Below, piece by piece: positions 1-8,476 of a DNA stretch of 64,000 nt. The stretch spans positions 36,774-100,773 of the forward strand of contig CALWBQ010000009.1 of the NCBI GenBank assembly GCA_944376125.1, read 5' to 3'. A program made the translations under genes and the position numbers. How positions within the stretch are numbered: position 1 is the first letter of the stretch; each line of letters begins with the position of its first letter. The DNA comes from an uncultured Lachnospiraceae bacterium. GTDB lineage: Bacteria; Bacillota; Clostridia; Lachnospirales; Lachnospiraceae. A model generated the notes under the pieces. The model was given only the letters and a program-made list of their open reading frames with translations, searched no databases and was not told the origin of the DNA.

Positions 1-417
1 ATGGGGGAGGCTCCTGTCAATTTTTCTTCTAGGGTCCATATCAATGAATACGGGACAGATGATTTCAGCAACATTCTCCTGGAATATCCTGGACAGAGAA
101 CGGCAGACGTTACAACAGCTATCGGCATGGATATTCCCAGGGAGGCCGCTGTATTTGGAACAAAGGGAGCGATTACGCTGCCCGACTTTATGAGGGCGGA
201 AAAGATGACGGTGAGGCTGTATGACGGAGGTTCCTATGATGTGGAGATCCCCTTTGAGATCAGCGGATTTGAGTACCAGATTCGGGAGGCCAGCCGCTGT
301 GTGGCTGAGAAGCTGAGCACCAGCAGGATTCTGAAAGCCGAGGACTCTCTGACGGTTCTGAAACTTATGGATGATATCAGAGAATCCTGGGGGATGAAGT
401 TTGCATTTGAGGAATAG
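1..417 (+). CDS. Gfo/Idh/MocA family oxidoreductase, C-terminal part (cut by window edge)
   Basis: This is the last 138 residues of a probable NAD(P)-dependent sugar or polyol dehydrogenase. The N-terminal Rossmann half lies outside the window, so the ATG at base 1 is unlikely to be the true start. What remains resembles the C-terminal alpha/beta half of the Gfo/Idh/MocA family: a stretch asking whether the substrate-side chain is altered (IFGTKG-like segment at VFGTKGAITLPDF), then a helix with GFEYQIREA, and the closing EDSLTVLKLMDDIRESWG, the usual family ending. It stops 12 bp before another full-length member of the same family, so the two were probably co-transcribed. Substrate cannot be assigned. 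Confidence 0.75.
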   Translation: MGEAPVNFSSRVHINEYGTDDFSNILLEYPGQRTADVTTAIGMDIPREAAVFGTKGAITLPDFMRAEKMTVRLYDGGSYDVEIPFEISGFEYQIREASRCVAEKLSTSRILKAEDSLTVLKLMDDIRESWGMKFAFEE

Positions 418-429
418 AAAGGTATTTTT

Positions 430-1419
430 ATGAACATTGGCATCGTGGGAACAGGGATGATCATTCAGAATGCCGGGAAGGCCATCAAGGCCCAGCCAGG
501 ACTGTCCATCGCGGCGATTGTAAGCAGGCCCCACAGCAAAGAGAGGGCCAGAGCGCTGGCAGAGCAGTTCGAAATTCCCAAAATCTATACGGACTATAAG
601 GCGTTTTTAGAGGACCCGCAGGTGGAGGCGGTCTACATCGGAATTATTAACAGTGAACACTACTCATATGCCAAACGAGCTATTCTGTCAGGAAAACACG
701 TGATAGCAGAAAAACCCTTTACTGCGAGGCTGGAAGAGGCGAGAGAGCTGGCTGGACTGGCTCAGGACCATCAGGTGCTGCTGCTGGAGGCGATCCATTT
801 CCGCTATCACCCGTGGCTGAAGGCTGCAGAAGAAGGGCTGGGAGAGATCGGCCGGATCAGGCTGGTGGAATGCAGCTACTCTAAGATCTCCAGCCGGTAT
901 CAGGAATATAAAAAAGGAAATGTGCTCCCGGTGTTTGATCCGGCTCTGGGGGGAGGTGCCTTGTACGATATCGGCGTCTACTGCGTCCACTTTGCAGACG
1001 CGGTTTTGGGTGAACGGTACGGCATCCCGAAAGTGCAGTATGAGGCAAACCGGGGCTTTAACGGAGTGGACACTTCTGGTGTTCTTCTTTTAAAATATCC
1101 GGACACCCTGGCGGTCTGCACCTGCGGAAAAGATTCTGACGGCGTATGCCAGGCATCCGTCCAGGGAGAGGAGGGAAACCTGGTTGTAGATGGGTTCCCC
1201 CGCCCCAGAAAGGTTATTCTGCGCCGGCACGGGGAGGCGGAGACAGTTCTGTGGGAAAATGACAGGAGGGATGAGAACCCATTGGAAAAGGAATTTGAGG
1301 CTTTTGCGTCCCTGTTGGCGGAGAACAACAGAAAGCAGGCAGAGATACAGATGGAAAAAAGCCTCAGAGTCATGGCGGTGCTGGATGCCGCTTATTATGG
1401 AAATACAGGCAGTATGTAA
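430..1419 (+). CDS. Gfo/Idh/MocA family oxidoreductase
   Basis: A 329-residue protein of normal family length. The N-terminus GIVGTGMIIQNAGKAI is a Rossmann nucleotide-binding loop, and VIAEKPFTA near residue 95 is the family EKP motif, whose lysine normally sits in the active site. The C-terminal half has the GGGALYDIGVYCVHFA segment typical of the substrate domain. It most likely oxidises a hydroxyl of a sugar, inositol or related compound using NAD(P). It follows a paralogue by 12 bp and precedes a TPR protein by 18 bp, suggesting one operon. The start is preceded by AAAGG. The exact substrate is unknown. Confidence 0.85.
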   Translation: MNIGIVGTGMIIQNAGKAIKAQPGLSIAAIVSRPHSKERARALAEQFEIPKIYTDYKAFLEDPQVEAVYIGIINSEHYSYAKRAILSGKHVIAEKPFTARLEEARELAGLAQDHQVLLLEAIHFRYHPWLKAAEEGLGEIGRIRLVECSYSKISSRYQEYKKGNVLPVFDPALGGGALYDIGVYCVHFADAVLGERYGIPKVQYEANRGFNGVDTSGVLLLKYPDTLAVCTCGKDSDGVCQASVQGEEGNLVVDGFPRPRKVILRRHGEAETVLWENDRRDENPLEKEFEAFASLLAENNRKQAEIQMEKSLRVMAVLDAAYYGNTGSM

Positions 1420-1437
1420 GACAAGGAGACGAGACAC

Positions 1438-2319
1438 ATGATACTGGAGAGAGAAGACTGGGAAGAGCAGCGCTGCTGCCTTACGCGGCCGGAGCCGTCT
1501 TATCACGAAGATGAGGGGGTAGTGAGGATCCCGGCCCGTAAGATAGTGGAGGAGCTGGACGAGATTTTAAGTTCCAATGATACTGCAAAGGCAGATGAGC
1601 ATTTGAAATTCTGGCTGGAAAAGGCCAAGGCCGGAAAGGACCGATCCGGAGAGCTGACTGTGCTGAATGAGCAAATGGGATTTTACCGAAGCATCGGCGA
1701 TATGGAACAGGGGATGAAGGCCGTTCGGGACGGGCTGGCTCTTATGGAAGAGATGGATTTGAAGGACAGCGTGACTGCCGGGACTACCTGGATCAATGCA
1801 GCGACTACCATGAAGGCGTTCGGCGAGGCGGCTCAGGCAATCCCTCTCTACGAGAAGGCATGGAGGGCGTACAGCGGCCGCCTGGATCCGTCGGATTATC
1901 GGTTTGCCGGTCTGTCCAACAATATGGCGCTGGCTTATGTGGATGTGGGGGACTGCCTTCACGCCAGCAGATATTATGAGAAAGCCCTCTCGATTATCAA
2001 AAAATTGCCGGAAGGAAAGCTGGAGCAGGCAGTAACCTACGTAAATATGGCCTGCATGTACGATGTCTGGGGCCGGATGGCCGGGTTAGAAGGGGAGGAG
2101 AAGGCTCCTGAGAATTGGGACGACAGGCAGTGGAGCTGCCTGGAGATGGCAATGTCCTGCCTGGATGATCCTGACATTCCCAGAGACGGCTATTATGCGT
2201 TTACCTGTATGAAATGTGCCGCTGCCTTTGGCTACTTTGGCCAGTTCCGGAGAAAGAGAGAGCTGGAAGACCGGGCGGAAGAAATTTACCAGAAAAACCG
2301 GGAGAATCAGCAGCTATGA
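1438..2319 (+). CDS. tetratricopeptide-repeat protein
   Basis: A 293-residue soluble protein without a signal peptide. From about residue 50 it consists of helical pairs with the TPR spacing, for example the segments around IPLYEKAWRAYSG, GLSNNMALAYVDVGD and SRYYEKALSIIKKL, so it is probably a protein-interaction scaffold. RBS AAGGAG lies 10 bp before the ATG. Its stop overlaps the start of the next gene (ATGA at 2316-2319), and that neighbour is a DUF4037 protein; the two are likely translated together and may act together. No enzymatic motif is visible. Confidence 0.75.
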   Translation: MILEREDWEEQRCCLTRPEPSYHEDEGVVRIPARKIVEELDEILSSNDTAKADEHLKFWLEKAKAGKDRSGELTVLNEQMGFYRSIGDMEQGMKAVRDGLALMEEMDLKDSVTAGTTWINAATTMKAFGEAAQAIPLYEKAWRAYSGRLDPSDYRFAGLSNNMALAYVDVGDCLHASRYYEKALSIIKKLPEGKLEQAVTYVNMACMYDVWGRMAGLEGEEKAPENWDDRQWSCLEMAMSCLDDPDIPRDGYYAFTCMKCAAAFGYFGQFRRKRELEDRAEEIYQKNRENQQL

Positions 2320-3272
2320 AAGAAATAAATGGACTGGAATTGTCCAGGGCCTACTATGAAACTTGGGGTGCGCCGATGCTCCATGAACAATTTCCGGAGT
2401 ACGAGGGGCGGATCGCTGTCGGGCTGGCGGGCCAGGGGTCGGAATGTTTTGGCTATGACGATGCAGCCTCCAGGGATCACGATTTCGAAGCCGGCTTCTG
2501 CCTATGGCTGACGGAGGAGGACGAGGAAACCATCGGTTTCCGGCTGTTTCGGGCTTACCGGAAGCTGCCGGAAGAATTTATGGGGGTCAGAAAGCAGGCC
2601 CAGAGTTTTTACGGCGGGAACCGCCGGGGAGTCATGGAGATTGGTGAATTTTACAGCCGTTTTACCGGATGCCCCGGAGTGCCTGAGGATTGGCGCCAGT
2701 GGATGGCGATCCCGGAGTATGCTCTGGCGGAGGCGGTCAATGGCCAGGTGTTCCGGGATGATCTGGGGGTTTTTACGGCTGTTCGCAGGGAACTGGAAAA
2801 GGGATATCCGGAAGATGTGAGGCTGAAGAAAATGGCCGCCAGGGCTGCTCTCATGGCTCAATCGGGCCAGTACAATTACAGCCGATGCACCGCTCACGGG
2901 GAGCGCGGGGCAGCGGGGATGGCACTGGCTGAGTTTGTGAAAAATGCAGCCTCTATGATATATCTGCTGAACCGCAGGTATATGCCTTATTACAAATGGA
3001 TGTTTCGCGGGATGAGGGATCTTCCCCTGCTGGGGAATCTTTCAAGCGATCTGGAGGGCCTGATATCTTATCAGCAGCCTGTGCCGGAAAAAGAAGAGCG
3101 GGATTTGCTGATTCAACAGAAGATTGAGGCTGTCAGCTCCGCAGTGATCGGGGAGCTGAGAAGGCAGGGACTTACCGGCGGCACATGGGATTATCTGGAA
3201 CCCCATGCTCTGGAAATTACAGAACACATCCAAAATGGAGAGATCCGGAATCTCCATCTCATGGAGGGATGA
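2316..3272 (+). CDS. DUF4037 domain-containing protein (nucleotidyltransferase-like)
   Basis: A 318-residue protein. I chose the ATG at 2316 because it overlaps the previous stop codon in an ATGA arrangement, although the frame is open further upstream. The N-terminal region GSECFGYDDAASRDHDFEAG resembles the G-S...D-x-D pattern of nucleotidyltransferase-fold proteins, followed by a C-terminal helical part, as in DUF4037 proteins. The biochemical activity is not known. Translational coupling to the TPR protein suggests a joint role. A dispersed hairpin repeat begins 29 bp after its stop. Confidence 0.75.
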   Translation: MKEINGLELSRAYYETWGAPMLHEQFPEYEGRIAVGLAGQGSECFGYDDAASRDHDFEAGFCLWLTEEDEETIGFRLFRAYRKLPEEFMGVRKQAQSFYGGNRRGVMEIGEFYSRFTGCPGVPEDWRQWMAIPEYALAEAVNGQVFRDDLGVFTAVRRELEKGYPEDVRLKKMAARAALMAQSGQYNYSRCTAHGERGAAGMALAEFVKNAASMIYLLNRRYMPYYKWMFRGMRDLPLLGNLSSDLEGLISYQQPVPEKEERDLLIQQKIEAVSSAVIGELRRQGLTGGTWDYLEPHALEITEHIQNGEIRNLHLMEG

Positions 3273-3301
3273 GACAAAAATACCTTCTAAATCCAGGGGG
3301 G

Positions 3302-3374
3302 ATATGGTATAATAACCGCAAAGCGGTGATTATACCTGCGCATACCGGTTTCTGCGTCCACCGCAGAAATCCGG
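3302..3374 (+). repeat. 73-bp double-hairpin repeat, copy A
   Basis: Copy A matches 27118-27190 at about 68 of 73 positions. It contains two dyads. The first is ATAATaACCGC / GCGGTgATTAT around an AAA loop with one mismatch. The second is TTTCTGCG / CGCAGAAA around a short loop. It starts with the promoter-like string TATGGTATAAT. It lies between the DUF4037 gene and the phenylacetate-CoA ligase gene and encodes nothing. Size, non-coding location and paired hairpins recall REP/MITE-type repeats, but I cannot assign a known family. Confidence 0.8.
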
Positions 3375-3456
3375 CGCAGCTTCAAATCTGGTTTTGCCAG
3401 TGTGAACCCAAAGGGGCGGGAAACAAAAAAGCAAAGGAGAAAGGACGTAGAAAACT

Positions 3457-4764
3457 ATGGAACACTATTATCAGCCTGAGATTGAATGTGCGTCTCGGGA
3501 GCAGATTCGGGCGTGGCAGGACGAACGCCTGGTAAAAACTGTAAAACACGTTTACGACCATGTAGAGTATTACCGAAAAAAGATGGATGAAAAGGGAGTT
3601 AAGCCGGAAGATATTAAATCGGTGGATGACCTTCATAAACTGCCGTTTTTGACCAAGGATGATCTGAGAGATGCGTATCCTTACGGACTCCTGGCAAAAC
3701 CGCTGGCCGACTGTGTCCGTATCCAGTCTACCAGCGGAACGACAGGCCGCAGGGTGGTAGCATTTTACACCCAGCATGATATTGACTTGTGGGATGACTG
3801 CTGCGCCAGAGCGATAGCGGCTGCCGGAGGCACTAGGGAAGATGTGGTCCATGTTTGCTACGGCTACGGTCTGTTTACAGGGGGGCCGGGATTAAATGGG
3901 GGCTCTCACAAGATTGGATCTCTGACCCTGCCGATGTCTTCGGGAAATACAGACCGCCAAATTCAGTTTATGTGTGATCTTGGCTCTACAATCCTTTGCT
4001 GTACGCCTTCTTACGCTGCCTATCTGGCAGAGTCTATCTGTGAGAGAGGTCTGCGGGATAAGATCAAACTGAAAGCTGGAATTTTCGGCGCAGAGGCATG
4101 GACGGAGGAGATGCGCCATGATATTGAAGAAAAATTGGGGATCAAGGCTTATGATATCTATGGACTTACGGAAATCTCCGGTCCTGGAGTCTCTTTTGAG
4201 TGCAGTGAACAGACAGGAATGCACATTAATGAAGATCATTTTATCGCAGAAGTCATCAATCCTCAGACAGGCGAAGTCCTTCCGGATGGAGAGAAGGGAG
4301 AACTGGTATTTACCAGCATTACGAAGGAAGCATTCCCGCTGATTCGCTACCGCACGAGAGATATTTGTATCCTGAGCCATAAGAAGTGTTCCTGCGGCCG
4401 TACACATGTGAAGATGACCAAACCTCTTGGACGAAGTGATGATATGCTGATTGTGAAGGGCGTTAATGTATTCCCGTCTCAGATCGAGACTGTATTGCTG
4501 AATCAGGGATATCCGGCCAACTATCAGATTATAGTTGACCGCGTTGACAATAGCGATACTCTGGAGGTTCAGGTGGAGATGACGCCGGAGATGTTCTCTG
4601 ACAATGTTGGTATTGTTGGGGCTAGAGAAAAGGAGCTGGTGGACGCCCTGAAATCTATGCTGGGCATCTACGTAAGAGTGCGCCTGGTCAATCCAAAGAC
4701 GATTGCCAGAAGCGAGGGAAAGGCGGTTCGTGTGGTAGACAAGCGCAACCTCTATAAGAGCTGA
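3457..4764 (+). CDS. paaK: phenylacetate-CoA ligase family protein
   Basis: A 435-residue adenylate-forming enzyme that would activate an aryl acid such as phenylacetate to its CoA thioester with ATP. The P-loop-like motif STSGTTGRR lies near residue 92, then the YGLTEISGPGVSFEC segment that forms the adenylation pocket, and GRSDDMLIVKGVNVFPSQIE, the hinge typical of PaaK-like enzymes. Length matches the family. The RBS is AAGGAG about 17 bp upstream, rather far. It is followed 50 bp later by an ACT-domain gene, a pairing often seen in Clostridia beside indolepyruvate oxidoreductase genes, which suggests a role in aromatic amino acid metabolism. Exact substrate not proven. Confidence 0.88.
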   Translation: MEHYYQPEIECASREQIRAWQDERLVKTVKHVYDHVEYYRKKMDEKGVKPEDIKSVDDLHKLPFLTKDDLRDAYPYGLLAKPLADCVRIQSTSGTTGRRVVAFYTQHDIDLWDDCCARAIAAAGGTREDVVHVCYGYGLFTGGPGLNGGSHKIGSLTLPMSSGNTDRQIQFMCDLGSTILCCTPSYAAYLAESICERGLRDKIKLKAGIFGAEAWTEEMRHDIEEKLGIKAYDIYGLTEISGPGVSFECSEQTGMHINEDHFIAEVINPQTGEVLPDGEKGELVFTSITKEAFPLIRYRTRDICILSHKKCSCGRTHVKMTKPLGRSDDMLIVKGVNVFPSQIETVLLNQGYPANYQIIVDRVDNSDTLEVQVEMTPEMFSDNVGIVGAREKELVDALKSMLGIYVRVRLVNPKTIARSEGKAVRVVDKRNLYKS

Positions 4765-4814
4765 CAGCGGTATAGATGAAAGATACGTGATACGACAAGA
4801 GAAGGAGGGGGATT

Positions 4815-5246
4815 ATGACAGTAAAACAGATTTCAGTTTTTGTAGAAAATAAGGCCGGAAGACTGGCTGAGCTGACGGATTACTTAAATCAGCACGGAAT
4901 CGATATGCGGGCGCTCTCCATAGCTGAGGCAGAGGATTTTGGTGTGGTGCGCATGATCGTGGACGATGCGTACAAAACATCCTGTGTTTTAAAAGAAGCC
5001 GGGTATGTAGTTTCCATTACGCCTGTGCTGGCGGTGGAGATTCCCGATGAACCTGGCAGTCTGTACAAGATTATGAAAATTTTGGGAGACGGCGGGGTCA
5101 ATCTGGAGTACACTTACGCATTTCTGACCAGGAAAAAGAACACGGCGTATATTATTCTGCGCGTGGAAAATAATGAAAGGGCAGTGGAGGTTCTCGGAAA
5201 GCAGGGGATCCACACGATCTGCCAGGACGCCATAGCAGGTCTGTAG
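4815..5246 (+). CDS. ACT domain-containing protein
   Basis: A 143-residue protein built of two ACT-like halves: residues 1-65 (starting VKQISVFVENKAGRLAELTDYL) and 70-140 (VEIPDEPGSLYKIMKILGDGGVNLEYTY is split across the second). ACT domains bind amino acids and regulate enzymes; no catalytic domain is attached. Stand-alone tandem ACT proteins commonly sit next to PaaK-type ligases in anaerobes, as here. RBS GAAGGAGG precedes the ATG. A strong hairpin terminator follows within 20 bp, so this is the end of the transcription unit. Confidence 0.85.
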   Translation: MTVKQISVFVENKAGRLAELTDYLNQHGIDMRALSIAEAEDFGVVRMIVDDAYKTSCVLKEAGYVVSITPVLAVEIPDEPGSLYKIMKILGDGGVNLEYTYAFLTRKKNTAYIILRVENNERAVEVLGKQGIHTICQDAIAGL

Positions 5247-5264
5247 TGATATCAGGGAACAAGT

Positions 5265-5297
5265 CAGGGCGGATGGGTTGCCATCCGTCCTGTTTTA
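5265..5297 (+). terminator. rho-independent terminator after the ACT gene
   Basis: The arms CAGGGCGGATGG and CCATCCGTCCTG pair around a GTTG loop, followed by TTTT. It separates the plus-strand operon from the convergent cotJ operon. Confidence 0.85.
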
Positions 5298-5321
5298 ATG
5301 TCTGCCAGTTTTTTGGCCGGG

Positions 5322-5933
5322 CTATTGAGAGACCATGTGCTTATCAAATTCGGGGTTGAAGTAGTAGAAGTTTTTGGAATCCAGCCGCGCCTTCACTTGC
5401 TCCAGAGCTTCTCCAAACCTCTGGTAATGGACGATCTCGCGCTCCCTTAAAAAGCGGAGAGGCTCTTTGATCTGAGGGTCTTCGATGATCCGCAGCAGAT
5501 TTTCATAGACGGTGCGGGCTTTTTGTTCCGCAGCAAGGTTTTCGTGGAGGTCGGTGACAGCATCCCCTTTTGACTGGAATTCGCAGGCATTGTAGGGAAC
5601 ACCGCCGGCAGCTTGAGGCCACAGGGCGGCTGTGTGGTCGATATAGTAGGCGTCAAACCCTGCAGTTTTTACCTGCTCCGGCGTCAGATTGCAGGTGAGC
5701 TGATAGACCATGGCGCATATAATTTCCAGATGCCCCAATTCTTCTGTACCGATATCGGTTAGAAGCCCGCCTAGCTGTCTGCATGGCATGGTATATCTCT
5801 GGGAAAGATAGCGCATAGAAGCCGCTAATTCTCCATCCGGACCGCCAAACTGGCTGATAATAAGCTGAGCGGTTTTGGGACAAGTTTTGGTAATATTGAC
5901 AGGGTATTGAAGCCGTTTTTCATAGAGCCACAT
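5322..5933 (-). CDS. cotJC: spore coat protein CotJC (manganese-catalase family)
   Basis: A 203-residue ferritin-like four-helix protein of the manganese catalase family, a spore-coat component. Ligand-type residues are visible in the helices: ELAASMRYLSQRY, DIGTEELGHLEII, AAEQKARTVYENLLR and REREIVHYQRFGEAL, each carrying the Glu/His pattern of a di-metal site. I place the start at the ATG at 5933, with GGAGGG 7 bp upstream, rather than the GTG at 5939 that overlaps the cotJB stop. Third gene of cotJABC; in Bacillus this operon is made in the mother cell, which is known biology rather than something shown here. Confidence 0.93.
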   Translation of the reverse strand: MWLYEKRLQYPVNITKTCPKTAQLIISQFGGPDGELAASMRYLSQRYTMPCRQLGGLLTDIGTEELGHLEIICAMVYQLTCNLTPEQVKTAGFDAYYIDHTAALWPQAAGGVPYNACEFQSKGDAVTDLHENLAAEQKARTVYENLLRIIEDPQIKEPLRFLREREIVHYQRFGEALEQVKARLDSKNFYYFNPEFDKHMVSQ

Positions 5934-5935
5934 GG

Positions 5936-6229
5936 TCACATCCCTCCTTCCCAGGGCAGAGGTCCGTCGATCCAGGGAAAGTGGCGTTCTCCCGGATAGG
6001 GCGTATTGGAAGCTGACTGGTTATTGGTATCCGGGCAGACGCAGTCAGGGCACAGAGGCTCAAATTGTTCTGCATACTGCTGCAGCAGTTCTCTCCGTTC
6101 TTTGGAGAATTTAGAAAACGCATTCAGAGCTGCGGCGTCCGTCGGGTGAGTGTCGAGATACAGAGTCAAATCATTGACGGCAAAACTGATTTCGCTGATT
6201 TTCTGCAGCATTTGGGAACGTTGGGTCAT
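5936..6229 (-). CDS. cotJB: spore coat protein CotJB
   Basis: A 97-residue acidic protein with the family features: an N-terminal helix (ISEISFAVNDLTLYLDTHP), a middle KFSKERRELLQQYAEQFEPL and a C-terminal proline/aromatic tail ending FPWIDGPLPWEGGM. The start codon overlaps the cotJA stop and its stop sits at the cotJC start, so the three genes are tightly coupled. It probably assembles with CotJA and CotJC in the spore coat. Confidence 0.92.
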   Translation of the reverse strand: MTQRSQMLQKISEISFAVNDLTLYLDTHPTDAAALNAFSKFSKERRELLQQYAEQFEPLCPDCVCPDTNNQSASNTPYPGERHFPWIDGPLPWEGGM

Positions 6230-6414
6230 TGACTGTCACCCCCTGCAAAAAAAGGTTTTGACAGAGAGGGGAATATTGTGCCTTGAGCCAAGGCTTTTTC
6301 AGGAGGGAAAGGCTCTTCCCATTCCTGTACGGGGATCGTGGCTATTCCAGGAAACAGGTACCCGCCGGGCTTGGCAGGTGAATAGTGAGTTTCGCTGCAC
6401 CGGCAAAAGTCCAT
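6226..6414 (-). CDS. cotJA: spore coat-associated protein CotJA
   Basis: A 62-residue protein. The start at 6414 (MDFCRCSE) is supported by AAAGGAG 8 bp upstream; longer readings upstream have no ribosome site. The family-typical segment is PVQEWEEPFPPEKALAQGTI followed by FPSLSKPF. The N-terminus carries two cysteines in FCRC. It is the first gene of cotJABC and overlaps cotJB by 4 bp. About 110 bp of A/T-rich DNA upstream should hold the sporulation promoter, but I could not fix a convincing sigma-E or sigma-K site. Confidence 0.9.
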   Translation of the reverse strand: MDFCRCSETHYSPAKPGGYLFPGIATIPVQEWEEPFPPEKALAQGTIFPSLSKPFFAGGDSQ

Positions 6415-6526
6415 AAAAAACACTCCTTTCAGATCATATTCGACAAGAATCAATCTTATTATCTGCAAAGGAGTGGATTTTATCATATTAAAAAATGTCA
6501 GAAGTGAATGGAATTTCCGTTTCGTT

Positions 6527-7459
6527 TTATGAAATGACGGTACCTGCTCTTCCAAGCAGCGCATCCTTGGCTTTGGCCAGAGAAGTGATAATGGCTTTCC
6601 GGCCCTTTCCGTTAGATACAAAGTCTGCTGAAGCCTCAACCTTAGGAAGCATAGAGGCGGCTGCAAACTGACCGCTCTTCATATATGCCTCGGCTTCTTC
6701 CACCGTCATGTGGGAAATAGGAGTTTCATCCGGCGTTCCATAGTTTAAAGTAACCTGATCTACGGAGGTGATAATGAGAAGAACATCAGCGTCCACTTCC
6801 TTGGCAAGGAGACCGCTGGCCAGATCTTTTTCGATAACTGCGCTGGCACCCTTTAGACGGTTCCCCTGCTCCAAAACCGGAATGCCGCCGCCTCCGCAGG
6901 CGATCACAACCTGATCGGCATCCAGGAGAGCGCGGATGGCATCAATTTCTACGATGGCTACTGGGTGAGGGGCAGAGACGATCCGGCGGTATCCGGCTCC
7001 GGGAATTTCCGTTACATGGTTGCCCTTGCTTTCCTCTTCGGCAGCTTCCTCGGCATTTAAGATCCGGCCGATCACCTTAACCGGAGTATAAAATGCCTCA
7101 TCGTAGGGATCTACCGTTACCTGGGTCAGAATGGTGGAGACAGGCTTATAAATGCCCCGCCGGACTAATTCGCAGCGAAGACCGTTCTGGAGGTCATATC
7201 CGATGTAGCCCTGGCTCATAGCGGAGCAGACGGACATGGGGGCATGGCTGTAGCCGTTGTGCAGTTTAGAAAATTCGTTCATAGCAGTGTGGATCATCCC
7301 CACCTGCGGTGCATTGCTGTGGACAAGAGCCGTCTGCCAGCCTTCCTGAATGAAATCCGCAATGACTTTAGAGGTCTTTTCGACAGCGGCTTTTTGCTCC
7401 GGCAGATTGGTTCCCAGGTCCTTATGTCCAATTGCGATTACAAGTCTCTTTTTTGCCAT
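6527..7459 (-). CDS. carbamate kinase-like protein, divergent active site
   Basis: A 310-residue amino-acid-kinase-fold protein. The start MAKKRLVIAIG at 7459 has AGAGG upstream; the in-frame upstream extension has none. Over most of its length it follows carbamate kinase: SQGYIGYDLQ, ACGGGGIPV, ASGLLAKEVDADVLLI and the ending LPKVEASADF...AIITSL. However, the phosphate-binding GGN motif reads GHK (IAIGHKDLG), HGNGPQVG reads HSNAPQVG, and TDVD reads TSVD. These positions are normally invariant, so either the substrate differs or activity is lost. It stands alone, divergent from a CPBP protease gene, with no arcA/arcB or other carbamoyl-transfer genes nearby. Homology is clear; activity as carbamate kinase is doubtful. 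Confidence 0.8.
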   Translation of the reverse strand: MAKKRLVIAIGHKDLGTNLPEQKAAVEKTSKVIADFIQEGWQTALVHSNAPQVGMIHTAMNEFSKLHNGYSHAPMSVCSAMSQGYIGYDLQNGLRCELVRRGIYKPVSTILTQVTVDPYDEAFYTPVKVIGRILNAEEAAEEESKGNHVTEIPGAGYRRIVSAPHPVAIVEIDAIRALLDADQVVIACGGGGIPVLEQGNRLKGASAVIEKDLASGLLAKEVDADVLLIITSVDQVTLNYGTPDETPISHMTVEEAEAYMKSGQFAAASMLPKVEASADFVSNGKGRKAIITSLAKAKDALLGRAGTVIS

Positions 7460-7660
7460 AATGTTACCTCTTTTCTTGATGCTCAGTATACCGTATATTA
7501 TAATGGCGGAGCTGAGAAAAAGCAAGGAGTCTGTACTGCCGGACAGAAAAGTATGGAAAATTTTGATGTATCATGGTATGATGATGCCAGGGCTCGAAGC
7601 GCTCTGTGATTGCTGCGGCGTGAACAGCCGGAAAATATTTGTTAAAAGGCGGCAGAAAGG

Positions 7661-8452
7661 ATGGAGACAATAAAAAGCGGGCTCAGAGCCTTGTGGAAGG
7701 TATTATATCCGCTGATGGTATATTATCTTTCCGTTTTTGCTGTTGAAGTGATTTTTCAGACCTGGGGCATCCAGATTAATACTACCATTGATATCATCCT
7801 GCCGGGTGCAGCGCTGACGCTGGCGATCCTTTGGTTCCCATATAAAAGAGACTGGATCTTTCGCCAGGGGCTGATCAAAAAACCGTTTCCTTCCCCAGTA
7901 CCCATGTGGGAGCACCTGATTATTTTGGGCGTGGCAGCCAGTATTTCGGGAAACATTTTGATCAGTCTGACTCCTCTATCCCAGTGGTTTCCAGCGGTGG
8001 AGGGGGCTGTCGAGGAGATTAATGCTGCCAATCAGCTGCAGCAGCTTATAGGCATTTGCCTGGTGATACCGGCGGCGGAGGAGATGGTCTTCCGAGGGAT
8101 CGGATATGGCGGCCTGAGAGATGAGATGGGACCTGTGTGGGCATCCGTGTTTTCCGCTCTGTTTTTTGGGGCCTTTCATGGAAATCTAGTTCAGGGAATC
8201 TACGCAGGACTGATGGGGCTGATTTTAGCCTTTATTATGGAGCGGTATCACAGCATGACAGCAGTGTGGCTGGTTCATTCAGCGATGAATGCAGGCTCTC
8301 TCTACGTGCTGGATGGAGCATTGCTGAAAATAATTGACAATAATCTGGCGATATTGGCTTTGGCCGGCCTGATTTCACTGGCGGTAGCAGTGTGCGAAAT
8401 CCGATTGATTGGAAGAAACATGCCGGCAGGACAGTGGAAGCGGATTGAATAG
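7661..8452 (+). CDS. CPBP family intramembrane glutamic endopeptidase
   Basis: A 263-residue multi-pass membrane protein of the CPBP (CAAX protease/Abi) family. Signature motifs are in order: AAEEMVFRGIGYG (motif 1, double Glu and Arg), FGAFHGNLVQGIYAG (motif 2, His) and VHSAMNAG (motif 3). About seven hydrophobic segments are visible. In bacteria these proteases mature peptides, control anti-sigma factors or give bacteriocin self-immunity; which applies is not evident. It is followed 24 bp later by a glycosyltransferase gene and shares its transcript. The ribosome site is weak (AAAGG directly at the ATG). Confidence 0.87.
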   Translation: METIKSGLRALWKVLYPLMVYYLSVFAVEVIFQTWGIQINTTIDIILPGAALTLAILWFPYKRDWIFRQGLIKKPFPSPVPMWEHLIILGVAASISGNILISLTPLSQWFPAVEGAVEEINAANQLQQLIGICLVIPAAEEMVFRGIGYGGLRDEMGPVWASVFSALFFGAFHGNLVQGIYAGLMGLILAFIMERYHSMTAVWLVHSAMNAGSLYVLDGALLKIIDNNLAILALAGLISLAVAVCEIRLIGRNMPAGQWKRIE

Positions 8453-8476
8453 AGCCAGAGAACAGGAGGTACGAGT

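Noticed and set aside
1..3. ATG at base 1 as true start
   Set aside because: The encoded part is only the C-terminal half of the family; the gene starts before the window.
6418..6530. sigma-E promoter for cotJABC
   Set aside because: Several weak matches in A/T-rich sequence, none convincing.
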